The translations under genes were made by a program, and so were the position numbers. From NCBI RefSeq assembly GCF_900116685.1, contig NZ_FPBL01000001.1, forward strand, positions 310,001-374,000: a stretch of 64,000 nt of DNA, given 5' to 3'. Source of the DNA: Nitrosomonas eutropha (GTDB lineage Bacteria; Pseudomonadota; Gammaproteobacteria; Burkholderiales; Nitrosomonadaceae). The number at the start of each line of letters is the position of its first letter. Position 1 is the first letter of the stretch. Positions 25,281-35,262 of this stretch are shown one piece after another. The notes beneath the pieces are model-generated. The model was not told the origin of the DNA and did no database searches. It saw only the letters and a program-made list of their open reading frames with translations.

Positions 25281-27806
25281 ATGCACACCACCACTGAACT
25301 CAGATCAATTATCCACGGACGATTTCCTGACTCAAGGATACATCGGGCTATTAATGAGCCTGTCCCGCTGAGTCTAATGGACATAGCTTACTGGCAGCTG
25401 TCGGCAGTGCGAAAATTATCCCTTAAACAACAACCCAAAATTCTGGCTGCTTTACCTTCTTTGCAACGGGGTGCTGTATGGAAACCAAATCAGATCGAGT
25501 TGCTATGGGATTCAATTTTGCGTGGTTTCCCGATAGGATCTCTGGTCGTTTGCGAGAAGCTAACGAATCAGGCTTCACGCGGTATTGGAGTAAATCAGGA
25601 TAGTGATGAATTTACACCCACGCACCACCTTCTTGATGGTCAGCAGCGGGCAAGTGCCATTGGTCTTGGATTTCTTGATCCCTATCCCGATCCGGGAAAC
25701 TCCGACAAGGATGTGGAGGTAGATACTTTGCTGTGGCTGGATATCGCTCCAGATTCAGGGCTGTTCCCACGCAATTCGACACGGAATTATTTACTACGTG
25801 TAACCACCAAGGCTCACCCATGGGGTTTTAACGTAGATGAATTACGTGAAACAAAGCGTTTATCTGCTGAACAAGCGAAACAATCGCTGGAAGCATTTAA
25901 CTGCAACAAATCTGTTAAAAATGGTGAACGCCCTCACCCTATTCAAGGCTGGCCGTATGTAGCAAACGCTCCAGTGCCCTTGGCCTGGCTTCTGATTGAG
26001 GCACAATCCATATTAGAAGAAAGCGGCACCCTGATAACTCCGGAAAAAAGTGTGGAGCTGTGGCGAAAGGTAAAGGAGCGTTGCCGAAAATTCATCGAGG
26101 GGCGCAACCCATTACCTTCTGAGCAACTTGACCCCAGGAATCGCCCATTATTGGTTCATTGGGCCTATCGCGTACAAGAAATACTAGAAACATGGCTGGA
26201 GCAACCTCAAGCACCTCAGCTTTTGGCTTTAGCAGAAGCACTAGCCAGGGCTGTTTCCACTCAACTAATGGCTCTACTGGTACCTGTCGAGGCGCTCACT
26301 CAACCCAGCCGTAACGAAGAGGGACAAAGTAGTGGAAATAATAAACCCGCTACTACTGATCGAATTGCAAACGTCGAACATTTGTTTCAGCGCCTGAATG
26401 CTGGTGGTACCGAACTCCGCGGTAATGATCTGGCATACTCCATGATCAAAGCCTACTGGCCCGGAATTGAAAAAACTATCCAGAATATCGAAACACGCCC
26501 ACCGGAAACTCAAGTGGCCCTACTTGGTGCTCAGTTGGCATTAGCTACTGATGACGACAAACTCCCCCCTCCTCTGAATGTTACGACGCTGCGCACTCTG
26601 GCACGAATTGATGACGGACAACAACCAAGTGATGACAGCAAAAAGATGCGTCAGGGGGAACTCGATCGTATTAAAACTATGTTTGCTCTGAAGGGACAAG
26701 TATCTTCAGAAGCCCCCATAAAGCTTGCTTTGCAACGCCTGGATAAGTGGTTTTTGTATGATGATGTCAATCGAGATCAGAGATGGGGGTTACCACCGGT
26801 ATTACGTTCCCGCATGGCGGAACAAGCACCTGAAGTTTTTCTGTTCTTACTTCGACTTACCCATCATACAACACAAGAACCTGAACCAGATGTACGGCGG
26901 AAACTGCTCGGATTGTCAACAGCCTTACATTGGTTTAGCCAAGATCGACAACGGGCTGTCAGGTGGCTTTGGGAAACTTCACCTGCCGAATGGTGCGATG
27001 GATCAGCATTTTTCAAAAATCAAAAACCTTTGCTCACACAATTACACGAACTTTCTGATGATCAGCGACATAAAACCATGGCCAACATACTGACACCAGA
27101 GCAATTAAGCGATTACATTTCCATCGATACTTTTAACGAAGACAGCATTGGTAAATGGCGATGGTGGGATACGTTGGTTACAGATCAGGCAAAAAAAGAA
27201 GGCAAGACAGCTGATGAACGCCAGGCAAAGTATGGCGGCCTGATAAAGATACTGAAAGACTATAACTATAGAAATAACAATGGTTTATTACTGATGTACG
27301 CTCAACGTGAACAGATGGCATCCTGCTTTCCTAATTACGATTCATCTCATATCGGATATTGGGATGCTCATAACGTGCCATGGGACTTTGACCATATCCT
27401 GCCGCAAAGTGCATTTGCTGACATGAGAACCGAAAATGACCTGATGGAAGTTTGTAAACAGTGGGGCAATACGATTGCCAACCTGCACATTTATCCATTC
27501 GAAAAGAACCGCAGCAGGCAGGATGAAAAAGCCAACAAAAGCCTGCCACGAGATGAGAGCACACGTATGCTGTTGAACCCATTTGAACTGGATACATTTT
27601 CATTGGAAACAAAGGATATTCGATTTAACAAGGATAAACCCCAGAATAGTGAAGCCCCTCGTAAAGTATATGAATTTGTACTTGCAGCACGAACCAGACT
27701 ACTTCGCATCTATGGGGAATGGTATGACAATCTTTTGATCGGTCATTTATTGCAGTCTGATAATCAATCAACTATTTCACAAACAAATATTGCTGCCAAT
27801 GATTAG
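25281..27806 (+). CDS. DUF262/HNH-endonuclease protein (GmrSD-like, probable defence nuclease)
   Basis: This 841-residue protein has an N-terminal DUF262 domain with LQRGAVW (61-67), DSILRGFPIGSL (77-88) and HHLLDGQQR (115-123), motifs linked to nucleotide binding in GmrS-type proteins. The C-terminal HNH-like DUF1524 region (about 699-745) contains WDFDHILPQS and IANLHIYPFEKN. The layout is that of fused GmrSD type IV restriction enzymes, which cut modified phage DNA. A GGGAA ribosome binding site precedes the ATG. The frame is intact, unlike the ATPase gene 53 bases upstream. Modified-DNA specificity is a family inference. Confidence 0.85.
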   Translation: MHTTTELRSIIHGRFPDSRIHRAINEPVPLSLMDIAYWQLSAVRKLSLKQQPKILAALPSLQRGAVWKPNQIELLWDSILRGFPIGSLVVCEKLTNQASRGIGVNQDSDEFTPTHHLLDGQQRASAIGLGFLDPYPDPGNSDKDVEVDTLLWLDIAPDSGLFPRNSTRNYLLRVTTKAHPWGFNVDELRETKRLSAEQAKQSLEAFNCNKSVKNGERPHPIQGWPYVANAPVPLAWLLIEAQSILEESGTLITPEKSVELWRKVKERCRKFIEGRNPLPSEQLDPRNRPLLVHWAYRVQEILETWLEQPQAPQLLALAEALARAVSTQLMALLVPVEALTQPSRNEEGQSSGNNKPATTDRIANVEHLFQRLNAGGTELRGNDLAYSMIKAYWPGIEKTIQNIETRPPETQVALLGAQLALATDDDKLPPPLNVTTLRTLARIDDGQQPSDDSKKMRQGELDRIKTMFALKGQVSSEAPIKLALQRLDKWFLYDDVNRDQRWGLPPVLRSRMAEQAPEVFLFLLRLTHHTTQEPEPDVRRKLLGLSTALHWFSQDRQRAVRWLWETSPAEWCDGSAFFKNQKPLLTQLHELSDDQRHKTMANILTPEQLSDYISIDTFNEDSIGKWRWWDTLVTDQAKKEGKTADERQAKYGGLIKILKDYNYRNNNGLLLMYAQREQMASCFPNYDSSHIGYWDAHNVPWDFDHILPQSAFADMRTENDLMEVCKQWGNTIANLHIYPFEKNRSRQDEKANKSLPRDESTRMLLNPFELDTFSLETKDIRFNKDKPQNSEAPRKVYEFVLAARTRLLRIYGEWYDNLLIGHLLQSDNQSTISQTNIAAND

Positions 27807-27977
27807 CGTAAAGGTTACGACGTATGAGCTGGAAGTCTGGCTGTTTCTGATCGTGTTGACAAAAAGGCCAAATATGCCAGAGCTGTGATGTTCCCGAAGC
27901 CCGGACAGAAGTTACCTGTAGTTCAGCCTGAATGGATACACTCAATACTTTCAGCACAATAAAAAAGGAGTTTTGTC
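27807..27977 (+). other. Short gap with a possible gene remnant
   Basis: Between the DUF262/HNH gene and recC one frame reads LAVSDRVDKKAKYARAV, then PKPGQKLPVVQPEWIHSI, ending at a TAA near 27960. It has no start codon with a ribosome binding site. It may be the tail of a lost gene of the same island. The recC ribosome binding site AAAGGAG lies at 27964-27970. Confidence 0.3.
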
Positions 27978-30900
27978 TTGCCTGAAGGTCAGGGTCAGTT
28001 TACAAGCGGTTTCATGGTTATCCATGGCAATCAGCCCGAGCTGTTGCGGCAGTTGCTGGTGCACTGGTTCAAAGCGCATCCTCTTGATCCGCTGGAAGAT
28101 GAGACCATTCTCGTACAGAGCAACGGGATTGCTCAATGGCTCAAGCTCGCGCTGGCAGCGAATGCGACAGATGCTCCTGACAGTGGTTGTGGTATTGCGG
28201 CAGCACTCGATATGCTGCTGCCCGCCCGCTTTATCTGGCGGGTTTATCGAGCGGTACTGGGGCCTAATGCTGTACCAGACACTTCCCCATTTGATAAGCC
28301 GCTGCTCATTTGGCGCCTGATGCGTCTCCTGCCAGATGTTGTTCCCCTGCCGGGTTATGAACCCTTGGCACGTTTTCTAGAACAGGATAACGATCTTCGC
28401 AAACGCTACCAGTTAGCTGAAAAGATTGCGGATCTTTTCGATCAATATCAGGTATACCGTGCGGATTGGCTCGCTGCCTGGGGCAGAGGGGAGCATGTAC
28501 TGTACAACACTCACCATATTGCCCGCCCACTCGATGCGACTCACTGCTGGCAAGCTATGCTGTGGCGCGCTTTGCTTGAAGATGTGGGAGCAGCAGCCGG
28601 CCAGAGTAGCCGGGCAGTTGTGCATCAACGTTTTCTGGATGCTGCCAAGCAATTAAAAAAACGGCCTGACGGATTACCGCACCGTATTTCTGTATTTGGC
28701 CTGTCTTCATTGCCGCGTCAGTCACTGGAAGTATTGTTGGCCATCTCACCTGTCACGCAGGTTCTTTTGTGTGTCCACAATCCCTGCGAGCACTATTGGG
28801 CTAATCTTTTCTCTGAAAAAGACCATGCTCGACGGACCTCAAACCGGCATGCCCGTAAAAGTAATACGCCTGCAAATATCACGGAAGATGCTTTACACCT
28901 GTATGCCCATCCATTGCTGGCTGCGTGGGGAAAGCAAGGCCGTGATTACATTGCCCTGCTGGATGAGCTGGATGAACCTGATGCCTACCGCGCCCGGTTT
29001 GAACAGGTCGGCGAGCGGATTGATCTGTTTCAGAGTCATGGAGAATCAACGCTGCTAAACCAGTTGCAAGACGACATCCGCCTGCTGCGCACGGTGGATG
29101 AATCACGCGATACATGGCCGGCAGTCGATCCTGCCAGCGATCGTTCAATCCGCTTTCATCGCGCGCACAGCATTCAACGTGAGGTTGAAATTCTGCACGA
29201 TCAACTGTTGGCAGCATTCAATGCGGATGCAACATTGCGGCCGCGTGATGTCATCGTGATGGTGCCTGATATAAACGCCTATGCCCCCCATATTGAAGCG
29301 GTTTTCGGACAAGTTGAACATTCTGATGCGCGTTATATTCCATTTTCAATGGCTGATCTCACGCAACGCCAGCAAGCGCCACTGGTATTTGCCCTGGAAT
29401 TTTTGCTGGATGTCCCAGAATCACGCCTGACTGTCAGTGATCTGCTCGATCTGCTTAACGTTCCGGCTGTCAGACAATATTTTGGGATTGCTGGTGACGA
29501 TTTGCCACGCCTGCATCAGTGGATCAGACAAACCAACATCCGCTGGGGGTTGAGTGCTCGCCATCGCGCAAAATTTATCCAGGAAAGTCACGAGCAAAAC
29601 ACATGGTCGCAGGGACTCAAGCGTATGTTACTGGGCTATGCCGTCGGTTGTGATCCCACCGGGCGCGCAGATTACAGTTGGCGTGACATTGAACCTTATG
29701 GTGAGATTTCAGGGCTGGAAGCCGCGCTGGTTGGCCCGCTAGCCCGATTGCTGATCCAACTTGAAACACTTGCCGAAACCTTTGCGGAGCCTGCCGCCCC
29801 TGCCGTTTGGGGCCAGCGGTTGCAATTCCTGCTTCAGGATTTTTTCAAAAGCGAAACAGCAGAAGATACGGCCCTGCTTTTGCAGTTGCAAGCCAGCTTG
29901 CATGCCTGGCTTGAGGCTTGTACAGCCGCCGGTTTTACCGAAATGATCCCACTGGCTGTTATCCGTGAATACTGGCTGGCCCAAATTGATCAGCCCAACC
30001 TGGCGCAACGCTTTATGGCCGGCGCGCTGACTTTTGCAACCTTGATGCCAATGCGTGCCATTCCGTTCCGGATGATCTGCCTGCTGGGCATGAATGATGG
30101 CGAATTTCCCCGTACCCGCCCACCCGTTGATTTTGATCTGATGGCGCAGGACATTCGCCCGGGTGATCGTTCCCGCCGGGAAGATGATCGTTATCTATTT
30201 CTGGAAGCTCTGCTCTCCGCCCGGGAAAAACTGCATATCAGCTGGGTGGGCAAAAGTATGCTGGATAATTCCGATTTGCCGCCATCCGTACTGGTCAGCC
30301 AGTTGCGTGACCACATCGCAGCCTGCTGGCAACTGGCGGATTCCCCGGATAACGATCTGCTGGCTGCCCTGACGGTTGAACACAAGTTGCAAGCTTTCAG
30401 CCAGGATTATTTTGGTAAGGATCCGGCCACTTCAGCGTTGTTCACCTATGCACGCGAATGGGAGCGCAAACTCACCAGTCCACCGGCTCCAGCTTCTACG
30501 GAACCTCCTTTGTCATTGCCCGTTTTCAATAACCCCGTCTCGCTCGGGCAGTTGATCGCCTTTCTGAAAGATCCCGTCAAAACCTTCTGCCGTGAACGGC
30601 TGGGTATTTATTACGAGATGGATGATCTAACCAGCGAAGACCACGAACCTTTCATTCTGGATGGATTGGAACAGTGGTCACTCCAGGATCAATTGATTCA
30701 GGCTCGGCTGGATGCTGTCAACCACGAAAATGACGAAATAGCCGCTGTTGAACAACAACTGGATCGAACCTGGCGACGCGGTGAGCTGCCGCTGGGCGGA
30801 ATGGCAGATTTGCTAAAAGCAACCCTGGCCGATCCCTTAGACAAAATGTTTACGTGTTATCGCGAGGCGATTACCAGCTGGCCATTTCCACTGGAAGACC

Positions 30901-31547
30901 AGACATTTGAGTATCCATACGTCACCACTAATGGTGTGGCAATCACTGTGCAGGGGCGTATCACACAGCGCTACTGTATGCATGATGCAAGCAACACGAG
31001 CAATACAAACAATGGTGATAAATACTGCCGGATCGAACTGAGTTCCAGCAATTTACTGAAAAACAATAAATGCCGCCACGAGAAACTGCTTGCTGCCTGG
31101 ATATTCCACTTGGCTGCGCATCTTGATAGTCAGCCGATCACGACCATAATCATTGGCAAGAATGATCCTGTACAAATCAATCCACTGGCGCCAGATCTTG
31201 CCAGGAAATACTTCAATACAATTATTGAAGCTTACGTTAACGGCTTGTGTACACCACTGCCACTGGCACCTAAAACCGGTTTTGCCTGGCTGGAAAAAGA
31301 AGGAATACCTTTTAACGGCCCTCTGACAGCATGTAAGCAAAAAGCTGTTGGCACCGCCCGTAGCCAATATGAAGATGGCCACCAACATACTGGTGAAGCC
31401 AGTCAAAACGCTTATCTGCAGCGGTTTTATCCAGCCTTTGCACAACTGTGGTCAAACGGCCGCTTTACGCAACTTTGTGACGATTTGTACGCTCCGTTGA
31501 TGCAACACGTTGGCAAACCCAAGGTAAATACCTGGAATCCGGAATAA
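27978..31547 (+). CDS. recC: Exodeoxyribonuclease V gamma chain RecC
   Basis: This 1189-residue Chi-recognising subunit of RecBCD begins with the RecC-type region FMVIHGNQPELLRQLL and IAQWLKLALA. It contains the conserved MVPDINAYAPHIEAVFG stretch and the ICLLGMNDGEFPR motif typical of RecC. The first start is a TTG at 27978 with AAAGGAG 7 bases upstream; an ATG at 28014 is the alternative. It opens the recC-recB-recD operon. RecC has a dead helicase fold and guides the unwound strands. Length fits the family (about 1100-1200). Confidence 0.95.
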   Translation: MPEGQGQFTSGFMVIHGNQPELLRQLLVHWFKAHPLDPLEDETILVQSNGIAQWLKLALAANATDAPDSGCGIAAALDMLLPARFIWRVYRAVLGPNAVPDTSPFDKPLLIWRLMRLLPDVVPLPGYEPLARFLEQDNDLRKRYQLAEKIADLFDQYQVYRADWLAAWGRGEHVLYNTHHIARPLDATHCWQAMLWRALLEDVGAAAGQSSRAVVHQRFLDAAKQLKKRPDGLPHRISVFGLSSLPRQSLEVLLAISPVTQVLLCVHNPCEHYWANLFSEKDHARRTSNRHARKSNTPANITEDALHLYAHPLLAAWGKQGRDYIALLDELDEPDAYRARFEQVGERIDLFQSHGESTLLNQLQDDIRLLRTVDESRDTWPAVDPASDRSIRFHRAHSIQREVEILHDQLLAAFNADATLRPRDVIVMVPDINAYAPHIEAVFGQVEHSDARYIPFSMADLTQRQQAPLVFALEFLLDVPESRLTVSDLLDLLNVPAVRQYFGIAGDDLPRLHQWIRQTNIRWGLSARHRAKFIQESHEQNTWSQGLKRMLLGYAVGCDPTGRADYSWRDIEPYGEISGLEAALVGPLARLLIQLETLAETFAEPAAPAVWGQRLQFLLQDFFKSETAEDTALLLQLQASLHAWLEACTAAGFTEMIPLAVIREYWLAQIDQPNLAQRFMAGALTFATLMPMRAIPFRMICLLGMNDGEFPRTRPPVDFDLMAQDIRPGDRSRREDDRYLFLEALLSAREKLHISWVGKSMLDNSDLPPSVLVSQLRDHIAACWQLADSPDNDLLAALTVEHKLQAFSQDYFGKDPATSALFTYAREWERKLTSPPAPASTEPPLSLPVFNNPVSLGQLIAFLKDPVKTFCRERLGIYYEMDDLTSEDHEPFILDGLEQWSLQDQLIQARLDAVNHENDEIAAVEQQLDRTWRRGELPLGGMADLLKATLADPLDKMFTCYREAITSWPFPLEDQTFEYPYVTTNGVAITVQGRITQRYCMHDASNTSNTNNGDKYCRIELSSSNLLKNNKCRHEKLLAAWIFHLAAHLDSQPITTIIIGKNDPVQINPLAPDLARKYFNTIIEAYVNGLCTPLPLAPKTGFAWLEKEGIPFNGPLTACKQKAVGTARSQYEDGHQHTGEASQNAYLQRFYPAFAQLWSNGRFTQLCDDLYAPLMQHVGKPKVNTWNPE

Positions 31548-31569
31548 GGGTCAACACACATCACCAGTC

Positions 31570-34500
31570 ATGAACATTACGCCGCTTGATCCCCTAACCT
31601 TCCCTTTGACCGGGAGCCACCTGATCGAAGCAAGTGCTGGTACCGGTAAAACTTTTACCATCACCATGCTCTATGTCCGCCTGATTCTGGGGCATCAGGG
31701 GGAATTTGCCTTTTCCGGTGGCGCATTGACACCCCCAGATATTCTGGTGGTAACTTTTACGGAAGCAGCCACCAAGGAATTACGTGATCGGATTCGTACA
31801 CGTCTGACAGAAGCTGCTCGCATCTTTCGAGCTGACCCGACAACTGCGCAACCACTGAACGATGCTGATCCGCTGCAGCAGCTACTCACCGAATATCTAC
31901 CTGCCGAGTGGCCTGTCTGTGCGCGCAAACTGGAACTGGCAGCCGAATGGATGGACGAAGCAGCCATCTCGACTATTCATGGCTGGTGCAACCGGATGCT
32001 GCGGGAACATGCCTTTGATAGCCAGAGCCTCTTTACCCAGGAGCTGGAAACCGATCAAACAGAATTGCGAGCAGAAGTGGTGCGAGACTATTGGCGAATT
32101 TTCTTTTACTCGCTCGCCCTGGAAGAGATTGCCCAGATTAATGGCTATTGGAAAAGCCCTGTTGCACTGGAAAAAGCTGTCAACCCCCTACTCGATTATG
32201 TGGATCAACTGCCGGATTTATCCGCCACGGATCCATCGACCATTATCAGCACCAGCCAGAAAAACAAACATGATCTGCTGACCAGGCTCAAACAACCCTG
32301 GAGTACCTGGGCGGACGAATTGCAGGTGCTGCTCGATACTGCCGGGGCAGCTGGCCAGATTGATGGACGCAAACTGCGTGCTGACTGGTACACCAGCTGG
32401 TTGAACAAGCTAAGAGATTGGGCCAGCGATCCCGCTATAGATAGCGTAGACATTGGTAAGGGTTGGGAGCGTTTGACGTCGGAAGGGATCGCGGAGGCAT
32501 GGAAAAAAGGTACCCCCTCCCATCATCCCGCTTTCAATGCAATTCTTGTGCTGAAGGAGACTCTTGATAACCTGCCCGATCCCGGCATTGAACTGCTAAG
32601 CCATGCCGCCCGCTGGATTAACGAAAAATTTGACACCATTCGGAAACACCGCGCCCAGATCGGTTTCAATGATCTGCTGACCGGCCTTGAAGCTGCCCTC
32701 ACCGGCCCTTACGGTGAACAACTCGCTCAAGTCATCCGCCAGCAATTTCCGGTTGCGCTCATTGATGAATTTCAGGATACCGATCCCGTTCAATACCGTA
32801 TTTTTGAACGTATTTATGAAATTTCCGGTAATCGGAACGATTGTGCGCTCATCCTGATCGGTGATCCCAAGCAAGCAATCTATGCTTTCCGGGGGGCGGA
32901 TATTCATACCTATCTCAAGGCCCGGAGAGCGGTTGCGGGACGACGCTACACGCTGGATACAAATTTCCGCTCAACTCAAGCGATGGTCAATGCTGTCAAT
33001 CATTGCTTTGCATATGTCGAAAACCAGGTAGATTCTCGCGGCGCATTCCTGTTCAAAACCGGGGACGATAACCCCGTGCCTTTCCTGGAAGTTAAAGCCA
33101 ATGGCCGCAAGGATACATTCCAGATTACTGGCAAGATATTACCTGCCATGCTGCTGGCTGTTTCAGCCCAACATACAGAGCTCTCAAAAACCGATTACAT
33201 TGAGCAGATGTCTGCCCTCTGTGCTACCCGGATCGTTGACTGGCTGAACGGCGGAGAATCTGAAAAAATCGGATTTATCGGCCAGGACATACCTTTCCGG
33301 GCAATCAGGCCGGGGGATATGGCCATTCTGGTCAATAACGGAAATGAAGCCGCCAGCATCCGCCAGGCTTTGCTGCAACGGGGTGTCCGTTCAGTATATT
33401 TATCCGACAAGGACACGGTTTATGCCACTCCTCAGGCAGCCGAAACCCAGCGCTGGCTGGCCGCCTGTGCCGAGCCCGACAATGATCGCCTGCTGCGCGC
33501 CGCACTGTCCACAACATCGCTGGGCTTCACGCTGGCAGAACTTGATTCCCTCAATACGGATGAAGCGGCGTGGGAAGCCCGAGTGATTCAATTCAAGGGC
33601 TATCGCGAGTTATGGCAAAAGCAGGGAGTGCTCCCAATGTTGCGCCGTATTCTGATTGATTTTAAATGTGGCGATCGCTTGCTTGCACTCAAGATGAATC
33701 TCAATGGCCAGAGCGGAGAACGCATCCTGACTGACTTGCTTCATCTGGCAGAAATCTTGCAGCAGGCGAGCTTTGCGCTGGAAGGTGAACATGCGTTGAT
33801 CCGTTTTCTGGCCGAGCAAATTGCTGTACCCGAGGGAGAAACGGATAGTAAGAAACTGCGCCTGGAAAGCGATAGCGATCTGGTGAAGGTTGTCACCATC
33901 CACAAATCGAAGGGACTTGAATATCCACTGGTTTTTTTACCTTTCATCTGCGCAACCCGGCCCATCAAAAATAGCGATATACCGCTCAAATGGCACGACG
34001 ATCAGGGGACGTTAAAAATTTCCCTTTCTGCTAACCCTGAAATCATAGTGCGTGCCGATCTGGAACGTCTCCGTGAAGACGTGCGCAAGCTCTATGTGGC
34101 ATTAACGCGCGCCTGTTATCTGACCTGGCTGGGTTTGGCACCCATCAAGAACGAATCAAGCGCGATTGGCCATTTATTCGGATTGAAAACTATCCCGGCT
34201 GAACAATATCTTGATGCTCTCCAGTCTTTTATACAGGAACACCCTGATTTCTGCGTGGCGGACAAACCGGACAGCAACCTTGAGCAATACGTTGCGGAAA
34301 CCCGATCAGCCCCGCCAGGTGAGGCTTGCCGCCCGCTGCGGGCAGTGAGAGAAAACTGGCGTATCAGCAGCTATTCAGCGCTTCGGGTTGATGGCAGTGT
34401 CCCATCCACGCGAATGGCTCAGGAAGACACGCCACAGGCAGAGAATCTCCTGGAGGAAGAACAACTTGAACGCTCATCCCTCTCACTACAACCTGTTTCA

Positions 34501-35262
34501 GAACAACTGGCAGGCGTGACCATTCATCGTTTTTTCAAAGGAGCTGAAGCAGGTATTTTTCTGCATGAACTGATGGAATGGGTCGCCAACACCGGTTTCA
34601 CTAGCGTATCAAGTGATGAAACTAATTTACGTGCCACCATCGAGCGTCGTTGCAAGATGCGTCACTGGGAAACCTGGGTGGCACCACTTGTTGACTGGAC
34701 CAAGCGCATGCTGACCACGCCCCTGCCGTTCGGCCCAACCAAAATTCACCTCAATTCGCTGACTGTGGTGAAAGCCGAAATGGAATTCTGGGTGGAAGCC
34801 AGCAATGTCGATCTGACTCTGCTGGATGCCGCCGTGATCAAACAGACACTGGCAAATCGCCCACGCCCGCATCTGACACAGAGTGAGTTAAACGGCATGC
34901 TCAAGGGTTTCATGGATCTGGTTTTTCAATACGATGGGCGCTATTATGTTGCGGATTACAAGTCAAACTGGCTCGGTGCTACAGATCAGGATTACACCGC
35001 AGCTGCCATGGACGAGGTGATTCGTGCCAACCGTTACGATCTGCAGTACGTCATTTATCTGTTTGCCTTGCATCGGCTCCTCAAATCCCGCCTGCCCGAT
35101 TACGATTACGAACAACATGTGGGCGGTGCTGCTTGCCTCTTCGTACGTGGCATTGACGCACCCACAGCCGGTGTCCATTTTGAACGTCCCCCGGGAGCAT
35201 TAATGGACACGTTGGATGAGCTGTTTGCCGGGAAAACAGCAGGTAGCGCATGCGCACTCTGA
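31570..35262 (+). CDS. recB: Exodeoxyribonuclease V beta chain RecB
   Basis: This 1230-residue UvrD-type helicase and nuclease has Walker A ASAGTGKT (21-28), LIDEFQDTDP, GDPKQAIYAFRGAD and the later helicase motifs TIHKSKGLEYP and LYVALTRA. The C-terminal nuclease domain has MDLVFQYDGRYYVADYKSN at about 1116-1134, with the Asp and Asp-x-Lys residues of the RecB nuclease. It starts 22 bases after recC. The 3' end overlaps recD by 13 bases. Confidence 0.97.
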   Translation: MNITPLDPLTFPLTGSHLIEASAGTGKTFTITMLYVRLILGHQGEFAFSGGALTPPDILVVTFTEAATKELRDRIRTRLTEAARIFRADPTTAQPLNDADPLQQLLTEYLPAEWPVCARKLELAAEWMDEAAISTIHGWCNRMLREHAFDSQSLFTQELETDQTELRAEVVRDYWRIFFYSLALEEIAQINGYWKSPVALEKAVNPLLDYVDQLPDLSATDPSTIISTSQKNKHDLLTRLKQPWSTWADELQVLLDTAGAAGQIDGRKLRADWYTSWLNKLRDWASDPAIDSVDIGKGWERLTSEGIAEAWKKGTPSHHPAFNAILVLKETLDNLPDPGIELLSHAARWINEKFDTIRKHRAQIGFNDLLTGLEAALTGPYGEQLAQVIRQQFPVALIDEFQDTDPVQYRIFERIYEISGNRNDCALILIGDPKQAIYAFRGADIHTYLKARRAVAGRRYTLDTNFRSTQAMVNAVNHCFAYVENQVDSRGAFLFKTGDDNPVPFLEVKANGRKDTFQITGKILPAMLLAVSAQHTELSKTDYIEQMSALCATRIVDWLNGGESEKIGFIGQDIPFRAIRPGDMAILVNNGNEAASIRQALLQRGVRSVYLSDKDTVYATPQAAETQRWLAACAEPDNDRLLRAALSTTSLGFTLAELDSLNTDEAAWEARVIQFKGYRELWQKQGVLPMLRRILIDFKCGDRLLALKMNLNGQSGERILTDLLHLAEILQQASFALEGEHALIRFLAEQIAVPEGETDSKKLRLESDSDLVKVVTIHKSKGLEYPLVFLPFICATRPIKNSDIPLKWHDDQGTLKISLSANPEIIVRADLERLREDVRKLYVALTRACYLTWLGLAPIKNESSAIGHLFGLKTIPAEQYLDALQSFIQEHPDFCVADKPDSNLEQYVAETRSAPPGEACRPLRAVRENWRISSYSALRVDGSVPSTRMAQEDTPQAENLLEEEQLERSSLSLQPVSEQLAGVTIHRFFKGAEAGIFLHELMEWVANTGFTSVSSDETNLRATIERRCKMRHWETWVAPLVDWTKRMLTTPLPFGPTKIHLNSLTVVKAEMEFWVEASNVDLTLLDAAVIKQTLANRPRPHLTQSELNGMLKGFMDLVFQYDGRYYVADYKSNWLGATDQDYTAAAMDEVIRANRYDLQYVIYLFALHRLLKSRLPDYDYEQHVGGAACLFVRGIDAPTAGVHFERPPGALMDTLDELFAGKTAGSACAL

